Assembly (NCBI GenBank): GCA_902363375.1
Contig: CABIZX010000001.1
Span: 372,001-436,000 of the forward strand
DNA length: 64,000 nucleotides
Source of the DNA: Clostridiaceae bacterium
Lineage (GTDB): Bacteria; Bacillota; Clostridia; Clostridiales; Clostridiaceae
Direction: 5' to 3'
Under the pieces are notes generated by a model. That model had not been told where the DNA came from. It worked only from the letters and a program-made list of their open reading frames with translations, and made no database searches. Positions 35,189-44,446 of the stretch are shown one piece after another. The stretch's first letter is position 1; every line of letters starts with the position of its first letter. Position numbers and translations under genes: made by a program.

Positions 35189-36976
35189 ATGATAAATGGA
35201 AATATTGATGGAGTTAAAACCTTCATTTTGAAAAAATTAGAAGCTATTTACGATATGAGATTTCAGAAATCTGATATATTATCAGAAGAATTAGCTGAAC
35301 TCTTAAAGGAAATTACCTTAGAATTAGAGAGAGAAATAAGTGTTGCTATAGATAGAAAAGGGAGTGTAGTTAGTGTTGCCATAGGAGATAGTTCTGCAGT
35401 AGAAGTTCCTATGATTGATACTAGAGAAGGAAGATTATCTCAAGTTAGAGTAATACATACTCATCCTAATGGAAATCCTAAATTATCAGCGTTAGACTTA
35501 TCAGCTCTATTAAAATTAAAGTTAGATTGTATAGTTGCTATTGGAGTATCACAGGATAAACCACTAATTTATAATATAGGTTTTTGTGATGTAAAAGATA
35601 ATATTCTTATAGAAGAAGAACTTAAAAATTTAACTATCGATAAAGTTTTAAATTATAAATTTTTAGATAAGGTTAAGTATATTGAAGATATTTTTAAGGT
35701 AGACAATATATTAGAAGATAACTCAGAGAGAGCAATTCTAGTATCCATTGAAGATGAAGAGAGCTTGGCTGAATTAAAAGAACTTACTAAGGCTTGCGAT
35801 GTAGAACCTGTTTATGAAATCCTTCAAAAGCGTAGTAAAATTGACTCAGCTTATTTTATTGGTAGTGGTAAAGTTGAAGAAATAGCTTATCTAAGACAGT
35901 CCTTAAGGGCTAATGTAGTAATATTTGATGAAGAACTGTCAGGGTCTCAGGTAAGGAATTTGGAGCAAGCTATAGGAACAAAGGTAATTGATAGAACTAC
36001 TCTTATTTTAGAGATTTTTGCAAGAAGAGCTAGGAGTAAGGAGTCTAAAATTCAAGTAGAGCTATCACAACTTAAATATAGATTGAGTAGACTTAGTGGA
36101 CTTGGAACTATGCTTTCAAGAACAGGAGGGGGTATAGGAACCAAGGGTCCAGGAGAAAAGAAGTTAGAGACAGATAAGAGAAAAATTAGAGAAACTATTT
36201 ATGATTTAAATAAGGAGTTAGAGAAAATAAAAAGTATAAGAGCAACTCAAAGAGAGAAAAGAAGTAAAGAAAATATTTCTAAAATATCCTTAGTAGGTTA
36301 TACTAATGCAGGTAAATCGACACTAAGAAACGCTCTTTGCGAATACTCTCCAGTTAAGTCAGCTACGATAAAAGAAAAGGTTTTTGAAGCTGATATGTTA
36401 TTTGCAACTCTAGATATAACAACAAGGGCTATGGCACTTCCAGACAATAGAGTTGCCACAGTAACCGATACTGTAGGATTTATAAGAAAATTACCTCATG
36501 ATCTAGTGGAGGCATTTAAATCAACATTGGAAGAAGTAGTCTATTCAGATCTATTGCTCCATGTAGTAGATGCATCTAATGATACGGCGGAGAAGCAAAT
36601 AATTGTAGTAGAAGAGGTACTTAAGGAATTAGGAGCAGGAGATAAACCAACCTTATTAATATTTAACAAGATTGATAAATCTAGTGAAGAACTATTAAAT
36701 TCATTAAAAGACAAATTTAGTAATTACGCTATTATAGAGGTATCCGCTAGAGAAAAAACTAATTTTGAAGAATTATTAAATAAATGTACAGAAATACTTC
36801 CATATAAATTAAAGGCTTTTAAAGTATTAATACCTTATAGCGATTCTTCAGCAGTTGCATACTTACATAGAAATGCTATGGTAGAGAGTGAAGAGTATGG
36901 AGAGGAAGGAACTATTCTTTTAGTTCAAGGAGATGATGAAGTTTATAATAAAACTTCCAAGTATATTATTGAATAA
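35189..36976 (+). CDS. hflX: GTPase HflX (ribosome-splitting factor)
   Basis: 595 aa. Long N-terminal part (about 1-190) with an extra domain, typical of clostridial HflX, then the HflX subdomain (DEELSGSQVRNLEQAIGTKVIDRT and RTGGGIGTKGPGEKKLETDKR). The G domain follows, with G1 GYTNAGKST, G3 DTVGFI and G4 NKID. It binds 50S subunits and rescues stalled or heat-damaged ribosomes. The start ATG follows GGAGATGA. Monocistronic or followed by the HEAT protein. Confidence 0.93.
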   Translation: MINGNIDGVKTFILKKLEAIYDMRFQKSDILSEELAELLKEITLELEREISVAIDRKGSVVSVAIGDSSAVEVPMIDTREGRLSQVRVIHTHPNGNPKLSALDLSALLKLKLDCIVAIGVSQDKPLIYNIGFCDVKDNILIEEELKNLTIDKVLNYKFLDKVKYIEDIFKVDNILEDNSERAILVSIEDEESLAELKELTKACDVEPVYEILQKRSKIDSAYFIGSGKVEEIAYLRQSLRANVVIFDEELSGSQVRNLEQAIGTKVIDRTTLILEIFARRARSKESKIQVELSQLKYRLSRLSGLGTMLSRTGGGIGTKGPGEKKLETDKRKIRETIYDLNKELEKIKSIRATQREKRSKENISKISLVGYTNAGKSTLRNALCEYSPVKSATIKEKVFEADMLFATLDITTRAMALPDNRVATVTDTVGFIRKLPHDLVEAFKSTLEEVVYSDLLLHVVDASNDTAEKQIIVVEEVLKELGAGDKPTLLIFNKIDKSSEELLNSLKDKFSNYAIIEVSAREKTNFEELLNKCTEILPYKLKAFKVLIPYSDSSAVAYLHRNAMVESEEYGEEGTILLVQGDDEVYNKTSKYIIE

Positions 36977-37044
36977 ATAGCTAGGAGATAATTTTCAGCT
37001 TTGAAAGGTAAAGGAATAAACGAAGGGAAGAGTAGGGGAGAAAT

Positions 37045-37734
37045 TTGAGTACAGGATTAATTAAATATGATTGGAACTTCATTGAAAATTATAGCGATGA
37101 AGAAGTTACTTATTTTTTAAGTTTAGAGGGAAAGCCTATAGAAGCTATATGTAAGATTAGAAATTTAGATAGGGCTACAGTTCAAAAGCATTTGATAAGC
37201 TGTAAAATTAAATATAGATTTTTAGTTAAAAGTGAATCACCATCAGATTTATTTAAGTCCTTAATTTCAGCAGCTAAGGAAGAACGAATTCTAGTTTTAA
37301 ATGGATTAGATAGAGTAAATAAGGAAAAACTAATTCACTTTTTGACTAAAAATTATATGGAACTGGGGCTTAAAGATAAAGAGGCTGCCATATGGATTAT
37401 GGGTGAGCTTAGAAGCACTAATACTGTAGATATTCTTATAAAAGCAACAGTTAACAATCATGTAAATATTAGAAGAATGGCTATTTCAGCTCTTGGAAAG
37501 ATTGGTGATACAAGAGCTGAGAGGGCACTTATTAGGGCTTTAGATGACAAAAATCCTCAAGTTATTAGTTATGCAGTAAAGTCATTACAAAAAGTGAGGA
37601 CAGGTGAGGCAGATGATAAAATAAAGGATTTATTTAATAATACTGATAAAGAGTATATTAAAAAAGCCTGTGAGAGTTATATGAAACAAATAGGTAATGA
37701 AGAAATAGATAACGGAGATGAAATCAATGATTAA
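37045..37734 (+). CDS. HEAT-repeat protein
   Basis: 229 aa, soluble. The C-terminal half holds PBS-lyase/HEAT-like repeats: KEAAIWIMGELRSTNTVDILIKA, NIRRMAISALGKIGDTRAERALIRALDD and VISYAVKSLQKV. The N-terminal 60 residues look like a small helix-turn-helix-like or zinc-free helical segment (LEGKPIEAICKIRNLDRATVQKHLI). Start is TTG at 37045 behind GGGGAG. Partner unknown. Its end overlaps the start of a decayed transporter gene. Confidence 0.8.
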   Translation: MSTGLIKYDWNFIENYSDEEVTYFLSLEGKPIEAICKIRNLDRATVQKHLISCKIKYRFLVKSESPSDLFKSLISAAKEERILVLNGLDRVNKEKLIHFLTKNYMELGLKDKEAAIWIMGELRSTNTVDILIKATVNNHVNIRRMAISALGKIGDTRAERALIRALDDKNPQVISYAVKSLQKVRTGEADDKIKDLFNNTDKEYIKKACESYMKQIGNEEIDNGDEIND

Positions 37735-38115
37735 TATTTTATTACCTATAATATATAGCTCTCTAATAGCCCTTATATTTAAGTTTAGCTAAGGTATAGA
37801 AAGTAATAGGGATATGGTGACTAGCATAAATTATTTATCAGGAATGATGCTTAGTCTAACAATGATGAGAAGTTTAGATGTTTTCAATATAAAATGGTTT
37901 TCTGACTTTGCAAAAGAAGTTAATCAAGTATCAATATTAATAAGTGGACAATTCCTCTCAGAAAGTGGTATGTGAGCCGTGGCTGTAATCTTAGAAATAA
38001 TCACTGTAATTTTATATTTTTAAGCTTTATTTTATATGAAAAATCTGTAGGTAAGGGCGGAGTGTATATATCTGCAACTTTTATGAAGTTAGGTGTACTA
38101 ATACCGAGCTTTTAA
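37727..38115 (+). pseudogene. Degraded membrane transporter gene (DMT-like)
   Basis: An ATG at 37727 overlaps the HEAT gene stop and opens a hydrophobic MINILLPIIYSSLIALIFKFS frame that stops at a TAA after 21 codons. The same frame continues through further stops (after SESGM and ILYF). A shift then recovers GKGGVYISATFMKLGVLIPS to 38115. The order of pieces fits a multi-span EamA/DMT-like protein with an internal deletion, two or more nonsense changes and a frameshift. It is shorter than the roughly 280 aa expected of the family. Confidence 0.6.
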
Positions 38116-38158
38116 TTACAAAGTATATAAATTTAAATATTGAAAAGGGGGCTACTCA

Positions 38159-38812
38159 ATGAGTTATTTTACAGTAAAGGAAAGTGCTACTTCAGAATTT
38201 CAAGAGAAGAAATCTACATTTATAGGATATATAAAGAGAGTGAACACTGAGGACGAGGCAAAAGACTTTGTAAATGAAATAAAAAGCATGCATAAAGAGG
38301 CAACCCATAATGTTTATGCGTATATTGTAGGAGAAAATAAGGGAATTCAAAGGTATAGTGACGATGGTGAACCACAAGGAACAGCAGGTATTCCAGTATT
38401 AGAAGTTATAAAGAAAAATGATTTAACAGATGTAGCAGTAGTAGTAACACGTTATTTTGGTGGTATTCTTTTAGGGGGAGGAGGACTTATAAGAGCCTAC
38501 TCTAAAGGGGCATCTACGGCTATAGAAGAAGCTGGTATTGTAGAAAAGGTCAAGGGTTTAAAGTTAAGATTCACTTTAGATTACGACTTAATAGGAAAGA
38601 TACAATATCTGTGTGGCACTAAGAATTGGTATATTGAGGATACAACATATACAGACAAAGTCGAGCTATCACTATTCGCAGAAACTGAGAATAAAGAAAT
38701 AGTAATTGCAGCCTTTATAGAAGCTACTAATGGAAAAGTTATTATATGTGAAGAAGATGAAGAGTACTTATTTAAAGAAGGGTATAGATATTATAGAGCT
38801 ATTAACCATTAG
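38159..38812 (+). CDS. YigZ/IMPACT family protein
   Basis: 217 aa. N-terminal UPF0029/IMPACT domain with QEKKSTFIGYIKRV, HNVYAYIVG, YSDDGEPQGTAGIPVLEVI and VVTRYFGGILLGGGGLIRAY, and a C-terminal DUF1949 ferredoxin-like domain (LDYDLIGKIQYLC). The YigZ/YvyE family may act on translation-related or stress targets; the reaction is not established. ATG after AAAAGGGGG. Confidence 0.92.
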   Translation: MSYFTVKESATSEFQEKKSTFIGYIKRVNTEDEAKDFVNEIKSMHKEATHNVYAYIVGENKGIQRYSDDGEPQGTAGIPVLEVIKKNDLTDVAVVVTRYFGGILLGGGGLIRAYSKGASTAIEEAGIVEKVKGLKLRFTLDYDLIGKIQYLCGTKNWYIEDTTYTDKVELSLFAETENKEIVIAAFIEATNGKVIICEEDEEYLFKEGYRYYRAINH

Positions 38813-38822
38813 GCCTTGAAAT

Positions 38823-38852
38823 TTGAAATTATTAGGCATATTATGTTATAAT
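38823..38852 (+). promoter_or_regulatory. Promoter of yebC
   Basis: TTGAAA (38823-38828), 18-base spacer, perfect TATAAT (38847-38852), about 55 bases before the ATG. Confidence 0.5.
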
Positions 38853-38907
38853 AGGTACATTGATTTTAAAATTAATAATTATATATAGAGTACAGGAGGA
38901 GATTACT

Positions 38908-39648
38908 ATGTCAGGACATTCAAAATGGCATAATATCCAAGCTAAAAAGGGTAAAGCAGATGCTAAAAGAGGTAAAATCTTTACTAAGATAGGTAAGGAA
39001 ATAGTTGTTGCAGCTAAAAATGGTGGAGCTAATCCAGATACAAATGCTAAACTTAGAGATGTTATAGCAAAAGCAAAGGCTGCTAATATGCCAAATGATA
39101 CAATCACTAGAGCAATTAAAAAGGCTTCAGGAGAGTTAAGTGCAGTAAACTATGAAACTATAATTTATGAGGGATACGGACCAGAAGGAATAGCAGTTAT
39201 TGTTGAAGCCCTTACAGATAATAAAAATAGAACAGCAGGAAACGTAAGATATGCATTCTCTAAACAAGGTGGAAACATGGGAACTCTTGGATGCGTAAGC
39301 TTCATGTTCCAAAGCAAAGGAGAAATCATTATAGAAAAAACTGATTCAGTAGATGAAGATGAATTAATGATGATGGCTTTAGATGCTGGTGCTGAAGATT
39401 TTGTAGCTGAAGATGAAGTATTTGTAGTAACTACAACTCCAGAAGACTTTGGTACAGTAAGAGAAGCATTAGAATCTAACGGAATAGAATTCTTAGAAGC
39501 AGAAGTAAAAATGATCCCGGATACATATACTGAAATTAATGAAGAAGTTGCAACTAAATTCCAAAAGATGTTAGATGTGCTTGAAGATGATGATGATGTT
39601 CAAAATGTCTACCACAATGCAGAATTCCCAGAAGGATGGGAAGGCTAA
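38908..39648 (+). CDS. yebC: YebC/PmpR family protein
   Basis: 246 aa, full length. [27 protein letters not shown] at the N-terminus is the family signature, followed by [15 protein letters not shown] and the acidic C-terminal domain ending in AEFPEGWEG. YebC proteins have been described as DNA-binding regulators and, for some members, as translation factors relieving stalling at proline runs. The frame is open from 38860, but AGGAGGA at 38894-38900 selects the ATG at 38908. Confidence 0.95.
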   Translation: MSGHSKWHNIQAKKGKADAKRGKIFTKIGKEIVVAAKNGGANPDTNAKLRDVIAKAKAANMPNDTITRAIKKASGELSAVNYETIIYEGYGPEGIAVIVEALTDNKNRTAGNVRYAFSKQGGNMGTLGCVSFMFQSKGEIIIEKTDSVDEDELMMMALDAGAEDFVAEDEVFVVTTTPEDFGTVREALESNGIEFLEAEVKMIPDTYTEINEEVATKFQKMLDVLEDDDDVQNVYHNAEFPEGWEG

Positions 39649-39793
39649 TATCTGTCAACTCACTTATAATCAAGCTTTAGGACAGTTTGCTTAAAGTGAA
39701 AATAATCATGAAATTTAGTCTTTTAAGGTAAACATTCTGTTATGACAAAGATTTAGTTATGAAAAAAGAATAATAAAAGTAGGTAATTGCAAG

Positions 39794-39862
39794 ACCTCTT
39801 TTGCTTAGATGTATATCATGTTTTAAAGATATGAAAACATCTAAGGAAAGGAGGTTTTTTAT
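39794..39862 (+). terminator. Terminator after yebC
   Basis: Outer arms ACCTC (39794-39798) and GAGGT with an inner CTTAGATGT/ACATCTAAG stem and a T6 run in the 3' flank. It lies 150 bases after the yebC stop. Confidence 0.6.
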
Positions 39863-39909
39863 ACTTCTAATTTATATAAATAGAAAAAATGTTAAATATA
39901 CAAAAAGTG

Positions 39910-40091
39910 TTATTTTAAATCTTTGATAAACTCTTCTACATATTTTAAAGTTATATTTTGTTTTAAGAATCCTGTTACATCCATAGAGTAGTTCATGGAT
40001 TGAAGTTGTTTTTTGTTTCTTATTCTGTAGAACTATTTTTTATAGATGCATAAGAAGATTCTCCAATCTTTATTACTGGTAGCTATATTCA
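39910..40091 (-). pseudogene. Possible gene remnant on the minus strand
   Basis: Reading on the minus strand, the frame ends ...TGFLKQNITLKYVEEFIKDLK then TAA (39910-39912). Upstream it contains one in-frame stop and no start with a ribosome binding site. The last 35 codons look protein-like (amphipathic, good codon use). No family recognised; it could also be chance. The rest of the 39649-40191 interval holds only the terminator at 39794. Confidence 0.3.
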
Positions 40092-40191
40092 TTGAATTTA
40101 AAATTTATATAAAAAGTACAGTAAGTCCTATTGAAGTCCATTAGAAATATATGATATTATATTTGCTATTAGATAGTAAGGATGTGTTTTA

Positions 40192-41274
40192 TTGAAGAAT
40201 ATAAAATTTTATACAGGATTAATTATTACATTTCTTATATCCTATATTTTAATTAAGCTTATTGACAATTATAGCTACTTCTGGGGAATAATTTCTAAAC
40301 TATTGTCACTATTAACTCCATTTTTTATAGGCATGATCTTAGCTTATATTCTATCTCCATTAGTAGATTTCATGGAGAAAAAACTAAAATGTAAAAGGTG
40401 GTTAACTATATTAATAATTTATGGTGTAGCTATAAGTAGTACGGTTATATTTATTATAATGATAGTTCCAACTATTACCAATAGTATTATAGAGATAATA
40501 AACCAAATTCCACAATACTCACAAGAAGTAGAAGTATGGGTTTTAAGCATAGCTAGTGGTATTGAAAGTAGTGCTTTAGCTAAAATTCAAGAAGGAATGC
40601 TTGCTATAATTCCCCAACTAAGTAGTTTTGCTAAATTTTTATTAGACTATATATTAAGCACAACAGTATCTTTAACTACTTTAATTGTAAATATAGGTTT
40701 AGGATTAATTATATCTGTGTATATTATAATTGACAAAGAAAATATATTAAATTATTTTAAAAAGATAACTAATATAATCTTAAAAAGAGAAAGAGCAAAC
40801 TTAGTGATGGATGTATGTAAAACTTTTAATTCTAATGTAGGAACTTATATTGTAGCTAAATCTATAGATTCATTTTTTGTTGGATTAGTAAGCTTTATTG
40901 GACTATCATTAATAGGATCAAAATATGCATTATTACTTGGAATTATATGCGGAATCACTAATATGATACCATATTTTGGACCTGTTATAGGAATGGTGCC
41001 AGTAGTACTTATTAACATATTCTATAGTCCGTCTGTGGCAATAGGTTCTTTAATATTCTTAGTAATTCTTCAACAAATTGAAGGTAATATTATAGAGCCC
41101 AAATTTGTAGGGGGAAAATTAGGATTAAGTCCAATACTTACACTCCTAGCAGTAACTATTGGTGGAGGCTTCTTCGGAATAATAGGAATGATTTTATCAG
41201 TACCAATTATGGGAGTAATAAAGATTTACTTAGATAAAATTATTGAAAAATATAAATATAGAGAATTTCAATAA
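40192..41274 (+). CDS. AI-2E family transporter (PerM/UPF0118)
   Basis: 360 aa with about seven to eight predicted helices. SPLVDFMEKKLKCKRW, the central GLGLIISVYIIIDKE and the C-terminal ITNMIPYFGPVIGMVPVVLI and EGNIIEPKFVGGKLGLSPI motifs are typical. Family members export AI-2 or act as Na+/H+-type antiporters; the substrate here is open. Start is TTG at 40192 behind AAGGATG. Single gene between two terminators. Confidence 0.88.
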   Translation: MKNIKFYTGLIITFLISYILIKLIDNYSYFWGIISKLLSLLTPFFIGMILAYILSPLVDFMEKKLKCKRWLTILIIYGVAISSTVIFIIMIVPTITNSIIEIINQIPQYSQEVEVWVLSIASGIESSALAKIQEGMLAIIPQLSSFAKFLLDYILSTTVSLTTLIVNIGLGLIISVYIIIDKENILNYFKKITNIILKRERANLVMDVCKTFNSNVGTYIVAKSIDSFFVGLVSFIGLSLIGSKYALLLGIICGITNMIPYFGPVIGMVPVVLINIFYSPSVAIGSLIFLVILQQIEGNIIEPKFVGGKLGLSPILTLLAVTIGGGFFGIIGMILSVPIMGVIKIYLDKIIEKYKYREFQ

Positions 41275-41314
41275 TTAATTTAAAGATTAAGTTAGAAAAG
41301 AATAATATTATTAG

Positions 41315-41356
41315 GCTATATAGCATGGAAAACTACCAGAGCTATATAGCTTTTTT
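41315..41356 (+). terminator. Terminator of the AI-2E-type transporter gene
   Basis: Two copies of the self-complementary GCTATATAGC (41315-41324, 41341-41350) pair and are followed by T6. Confidence 0.85.
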
Positions 41357-41535
41357 ATGTTTTCTGAAATTATATTTAAAAGGTAATACTATGTAAGTTT
41401 AGAATCTTAGGGGAATAAAGTAAAAATGTGAAAATTAATGAGAGAAAATATATAAGTCATGGTGGTTAAGTTAATGAATATTATAGTAACAGATTTCATA
41501 ATTTATAGAAAGAAAGATATATAGGGAGAATTGAG

Positions 41536-42303
41536 ATGTTTAAAAATGTAATAGTAAGAAGACCATGTAAAGCCTTAGTAGAAGGGATTACTACAGCTGA
41601 TTTAGGAAAGCCTAACTATGAGCTAGCTCTAAAACAACATGACAAATATGTTGAGACATTAAAGGAATGTGGTGTAAATGTTACTGTACTAGAAGCAAAT
41701 GAGAATTTTCCTGATTCATGTTTTGTAGAAGATGTTGCACTTTGTACGAGAAAGTGTGTTATTGTTACACGTCCTGGTGCATTAAGCAGAAGAAATGAAA
41801 TTCTACAAAAGGATATGCAGGAAGCATTAGAGAAGTTCTATGATAATGTTGAATATATCAAAGAGCCAGGTACTGTTGAAGCTGGGGATATAATGATGGT
41901 AGGAGATCATTTTTATATAGGACTCTCAGCAAGAACTAATGAAGAAGGTGCAAGACAAACCATTGATATATTAAGAAAATATGGGCTAGATGGTTCTGTT
42001 GTACCTTTAAAGGAGGTGCTGCACTTAAAAACTGGACTTGCATACTTGGAAAATAATAACTTACTTGTAGCTGGAGAATTTGTAACTAGTCCCATATTTG
42101 AAGATTTTAATAAAATTGTAATTAATGAGAATGAAAGCTATTCTGCAAACTGTATTTGGGTAAATGATATAGTTCTAGTTCCAGCAGGTTATGAAGCAAC
42201 TAAAAAGGCTATAGAAGATACAGGTTATAAAGTTAAAGAAGTAGATACATCTGAATATAGAAAAATAGATGGTGGATTAAGCTGTTTATCTCTTAGGTTC
42301 TAA
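41536..42303 (+). CDS. DDAH-like guanidino hydrolase (amidinotransferase fold)
   Basis: 255 aa, typical of dimethylarginine dimethylaminohydrolases and related arginine-deiminase-fold enzymes. FPDSCFVEDVAL carries substrate-binding acidic residues, VEAGDIM follows, the catalytic His is in VLHLKTGLAYL (about 162), and the nucleophile is Cys250 in GGLSCLSLRF. Expected products are citrulline plus an amine from a methylated arginine, or ornithine/arginine chemistry in close relatives. Paired with an amino-acid permease 21 bases downstream. Confidence 0.85.
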   Translation: MFKNVIVRRPCKALVEGITTADLGKPNYELALKQHDKYVETLKECGVNVTVLEANENFPDSCFVEDVALCTRKCVIVTRPGALSRRNEILQKDMQEALEKFYDNVEYIKEPGTVEAGDIMMVGDHFYIGLSARTNEEGARQTIDILRKYGLDGSVVPLKEVLHLKTGLAYLENNNLLVAGEFVTSPIFEDFNKIVINENESYSANCIWVNDIVLVPAGYEATKKAIEDTGYKVKEVDTSEYRKIDGGLSCLSLRF

Positions 42304-42324
42304 TTAATAATAGGAGGATTTTTT

Positions 42325-43782
42325 ATGGTGAATAACACCAATTTAGAAGATAAATCATCTGGCTTAGGATATGCAAGGCTTACAGCAGTTGCAATAGGTG
42401 CAACTATAGGTGGTGGAGTATTTAGTTTAGCAGGAGATATGGCTGCTAATGGAGCTAATACTGCTGCGGTAATAGTAGGATGGATAATTTGTGGAATAGG
42501 TATGCTAGCACTTACCATGTGTTTCTTTGGGTTAAATAAAATCAAACCTGAATTAACAGGTGGAATATATAGTTATGCTAATGAAGGTTGGGGCGACTAT
42601 GTAGGATTTAATTCTGCTTGGGGATATTGGATAAGTGCACTCCTTGCCAATGTATCCTATGCAACTTTACTTTTTGCAGCTATATCTTATTTTATACCGA
42701 TATTTGGAACAGGTAATAATCTTTGGTCTATAGTATGTGCATCCATAGTTATATGGCTTATGAATTACTTAGTATTAAGAGGTGTAAAAGAGGCAGCAGG
42801 TATAAATTTAGTAGTAACTATAAGTAAGGTTATTCCTATTCTTGTTTTCATAGTTGCTATTATATTTATAAGAGCATTTGAACCATCCATATTTATGGAA
42901 AATTTCTGGGGAGAACCAGGAGGACTATCTTTTGTGGAGCAAGTTAAGGCTACTTCAGGAACTACAGTATGGGCATTCATAGGGATTGAAGGGGCTGTAG
43001 TTATTTCAGGAAGAGCTAAGCGATCTAAAGATGTTGGAAAAGCGACTATAACAGCATTTTTATCTGTGATAGCACTTTATATAATGGTATCTATGCTTAG
43101 TATGGGTGTTATGACAAGGGCAGAATTGGCAGGGTTAGGAAATCCTCCTATGGCAGCAATATTATCAAGTGTAGTTGGACCTTGGGGAGCAGCACTTGTA
43201 AACTTAGGAGTAATTATATCTCTTGCTGGAGCTACCTTAGGATATACGATAATAGCTTCAGAGTGTCCTTATTTAGCGGCTAAGAACGGAGTATTTTCTA
43301 AAGTTTTTGCTAAGGAAAATAAAAATGGAGCTCCTATAAATGCTTTGTATTTAACCAATGGGATAATCCAATTATTCCTTATAATAACCTATTTAAATAA
43401 ATCAACTTATCAAATATTCTATACAATTTCAGCTAGTATGATTATGATTCCATACCTTTTAAGTGCGATGTATTATTTATTAATTGCTTTTAGAAAGGAT
43501 GGATTTGTAGGTGAAAGTATAAAGCGTGTAAATATGGCTAGATTTGTAGGAATCATTGGAACTATATATGGTTGCTGGCTAATTTATGCTAGTGGACTTA
43601 CTGGATTATTAATTACAGCTATTTTATATGCACCAGGTACATTAGTATATATAAAGGCTAAAAAAGAAAAAGGAGAAAAATGCTTTGATAATCTTAAAGA
43701 TAAGATTATCCTTGGAGTAATAATAGCTATGGCTATAGTATCATTAATTCTTATTATTACTGGGACTATAAATCCGTTTTAA
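42325..43782 (+). CDS. APC-superfamily basic amino acid permease/antiporter
   Basis: 485 aa, twelve predicted helices. Opening GLGYARLTAVAIGATIGGGVFSLAGDMAANGA has the GxGxGxGG-type substrate loop, and FIGIEGAVVISGRAKRSKDVGKAT is the ArcD/LysP-like signature. It likely takes up or exchanges arginine, lysine, ornithine or a methylated arginine for the hydrolase just upstream. TAGGAGGA before ATG; transcript ends at the long hairpin that follows. Confidence 0.88.
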   Translation: MVNNTNLEDKSSGLGYARLTAVAIGATIGGGVFSLAGDMAANGANTAAVIVGWIICGIGMLALTMCFFGLNKIKPELTGGIYSYANEGWGDYVGFNSAWGYWISALLANVSYATLLFAAISYFIPIFGTGNNLWSIVCASIVIWLMNYLVLRGVKEAAGINLVVTISKVIPILVFIVAIIFIRAFEPSIFMENFWGEPGGLSFVEQVKATSGTTVWAFIGIEGAVVISGRAKRSKDVGKATITAFLSVIALYIMVSMLSMGVMTRAELAGLGNPPMAAILSSVVGPWGAALVNLGVIISLAGATLGYTIIASECPYLAAKNGVFSKVFAKENKNGAPINALYLTNGIIQLFLIITYLNKSTYQIFYTISASMIMIPYLLSAMYYLLIAFRKDGFVGESIKRVNMARFVGIIGTIYGCWLIYASGLTGLLITAILYAPGTLVYIKAKKEKGEKCFDNLKDKIILGVIIAMAIVSLILIITGTINPF

Positions 43783-43806
43783 TTAATATTATATATTAAA
43801 ATATAA

Positions 43807-43917
43807 AAAGGTCTTTTCAAAATGTTTTTCTAATCTTTAAGTTTTTAAGTTAATCTTACATTGAATTATAAGATTAATTTATTAATTAAAGACTAGGTTG
43901 TTTTGAAGAGACCTTTT
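43807..43917. terminator. Long-armed bidirectional terminator
   Basis: Arms AAAGGTCTTTTCAAAA (43807-43822) and TTTTGAAGAGACCTTT (43901-43916) match at all but one position, enclosing a second hairpin (TAATCTTA/TAAGATTA). It separates the permease from a minus-strand small gene. Confidence 0.65.
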
Positions 43918-43920
43918 TGG

Positions 43921-44088
43921 TTAATAAGTTATTTCATCCTTTTCAGAGTGATCTTTACTATTAGCATAGGAACCTATTTTAACTCCATTTATTATTCCTA
44001 CATCTGCACCATCTTTAGGATACATTTTTCTAAGTTCAGCTTGACTTCTTTTTCTTTCTTTAAGACGACTTTTATTATTATCAGCCAT
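43921..44088 (-). CDS. Small basic protein, 55 aa, unknown
   Basis: On the minus strand an ATG at 44086-44088, 8 bases after AGGAGG (44098-44103), opens a 55-codon frame to TAA at 43921-43923. Product: MADNNKSRLKERKRSQAELR then KMYPKDGADVGIINGVKIGS and an acidic end; hydrophilic, no helix of membrane length. Good ribosome binding site, clean composition and tight fit to the terminator support a real gene. A spore-associated or nucleic-acid-binding small protein is possible; function unknown. Confidence 0.7.
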   Translation of the reverse strand: MADNNKSRLKERKRSQAELRKMYPKDGADVGIINGVKIGSYANSKDHSEKDEITY

Positions 44089-44274
44089 AAAAAATACCTC
44101 CTTAAATTATCAAAGGATAACTACATAATTAGTTTGTCTTATATATAAAAAAATATTAAGGAAAGTAAAGGATTAGATTCCATAGAAAGAATTATTACCA
44201 GATTCTTAAGAGTATATATTGAATATTAAAAGACATAATAATATTGATAATAAATTATATAGGAGGTATTAAAA

Positions 44275-44388
44275 ATGGGTAAAAATCATAAAAATCATGA
44301 TCATACTCCAAGTAATCCTAAAACAGGAAATGTAAAGGATCATATATCTTCAAAGGCGGGAATTAAATCTCCTAAAGAAAAAGAATAA
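44275..44388 (+). CDS. Small His/Lys-rich protein, 37 aa, unknown
   Basis: ATG at 44275 behind AGGAGG, frame to TAA at 44386-44388, then a strong terminator 17 bases later. The product begins MGKNHKNHDHTPSNPKTGNV and is Lys/His/Ser-rich, ending SPKEKE. The divergent layout with the 55-aa gene and the separate terminator argue for a genuine small gene. The charge pattern resembles small spore or DNA-associated proteins, but no family is recognised. Confidence 0.7.
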   Translation: MGKNHKNHDHTPSNPKTGNVKDHISSKAGIKSPKEKE

Positions 44389-44404
44389 TTTATTATATAT
44401 TTAT

Positions 44405-44446
44405 AGAGTCTAAGATGTAAAAAATATCTTAGACTCTATTTTTATT
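44405..44446 (+). terminator. Terminator of the 37-aa gene
   Basis: AGAGTCTAAGAT and ATCTTAGACTCT arms (44405-44438 with loop), then ATTTTTATT. Confidence 0.85.

Noticed and set aside
43903..44148. Plus-strand 81-codon ORF
   Set aside because: Starts inside a terminator, has no ribosome binding site and lies antisense to a better-supported 55-codon gene.
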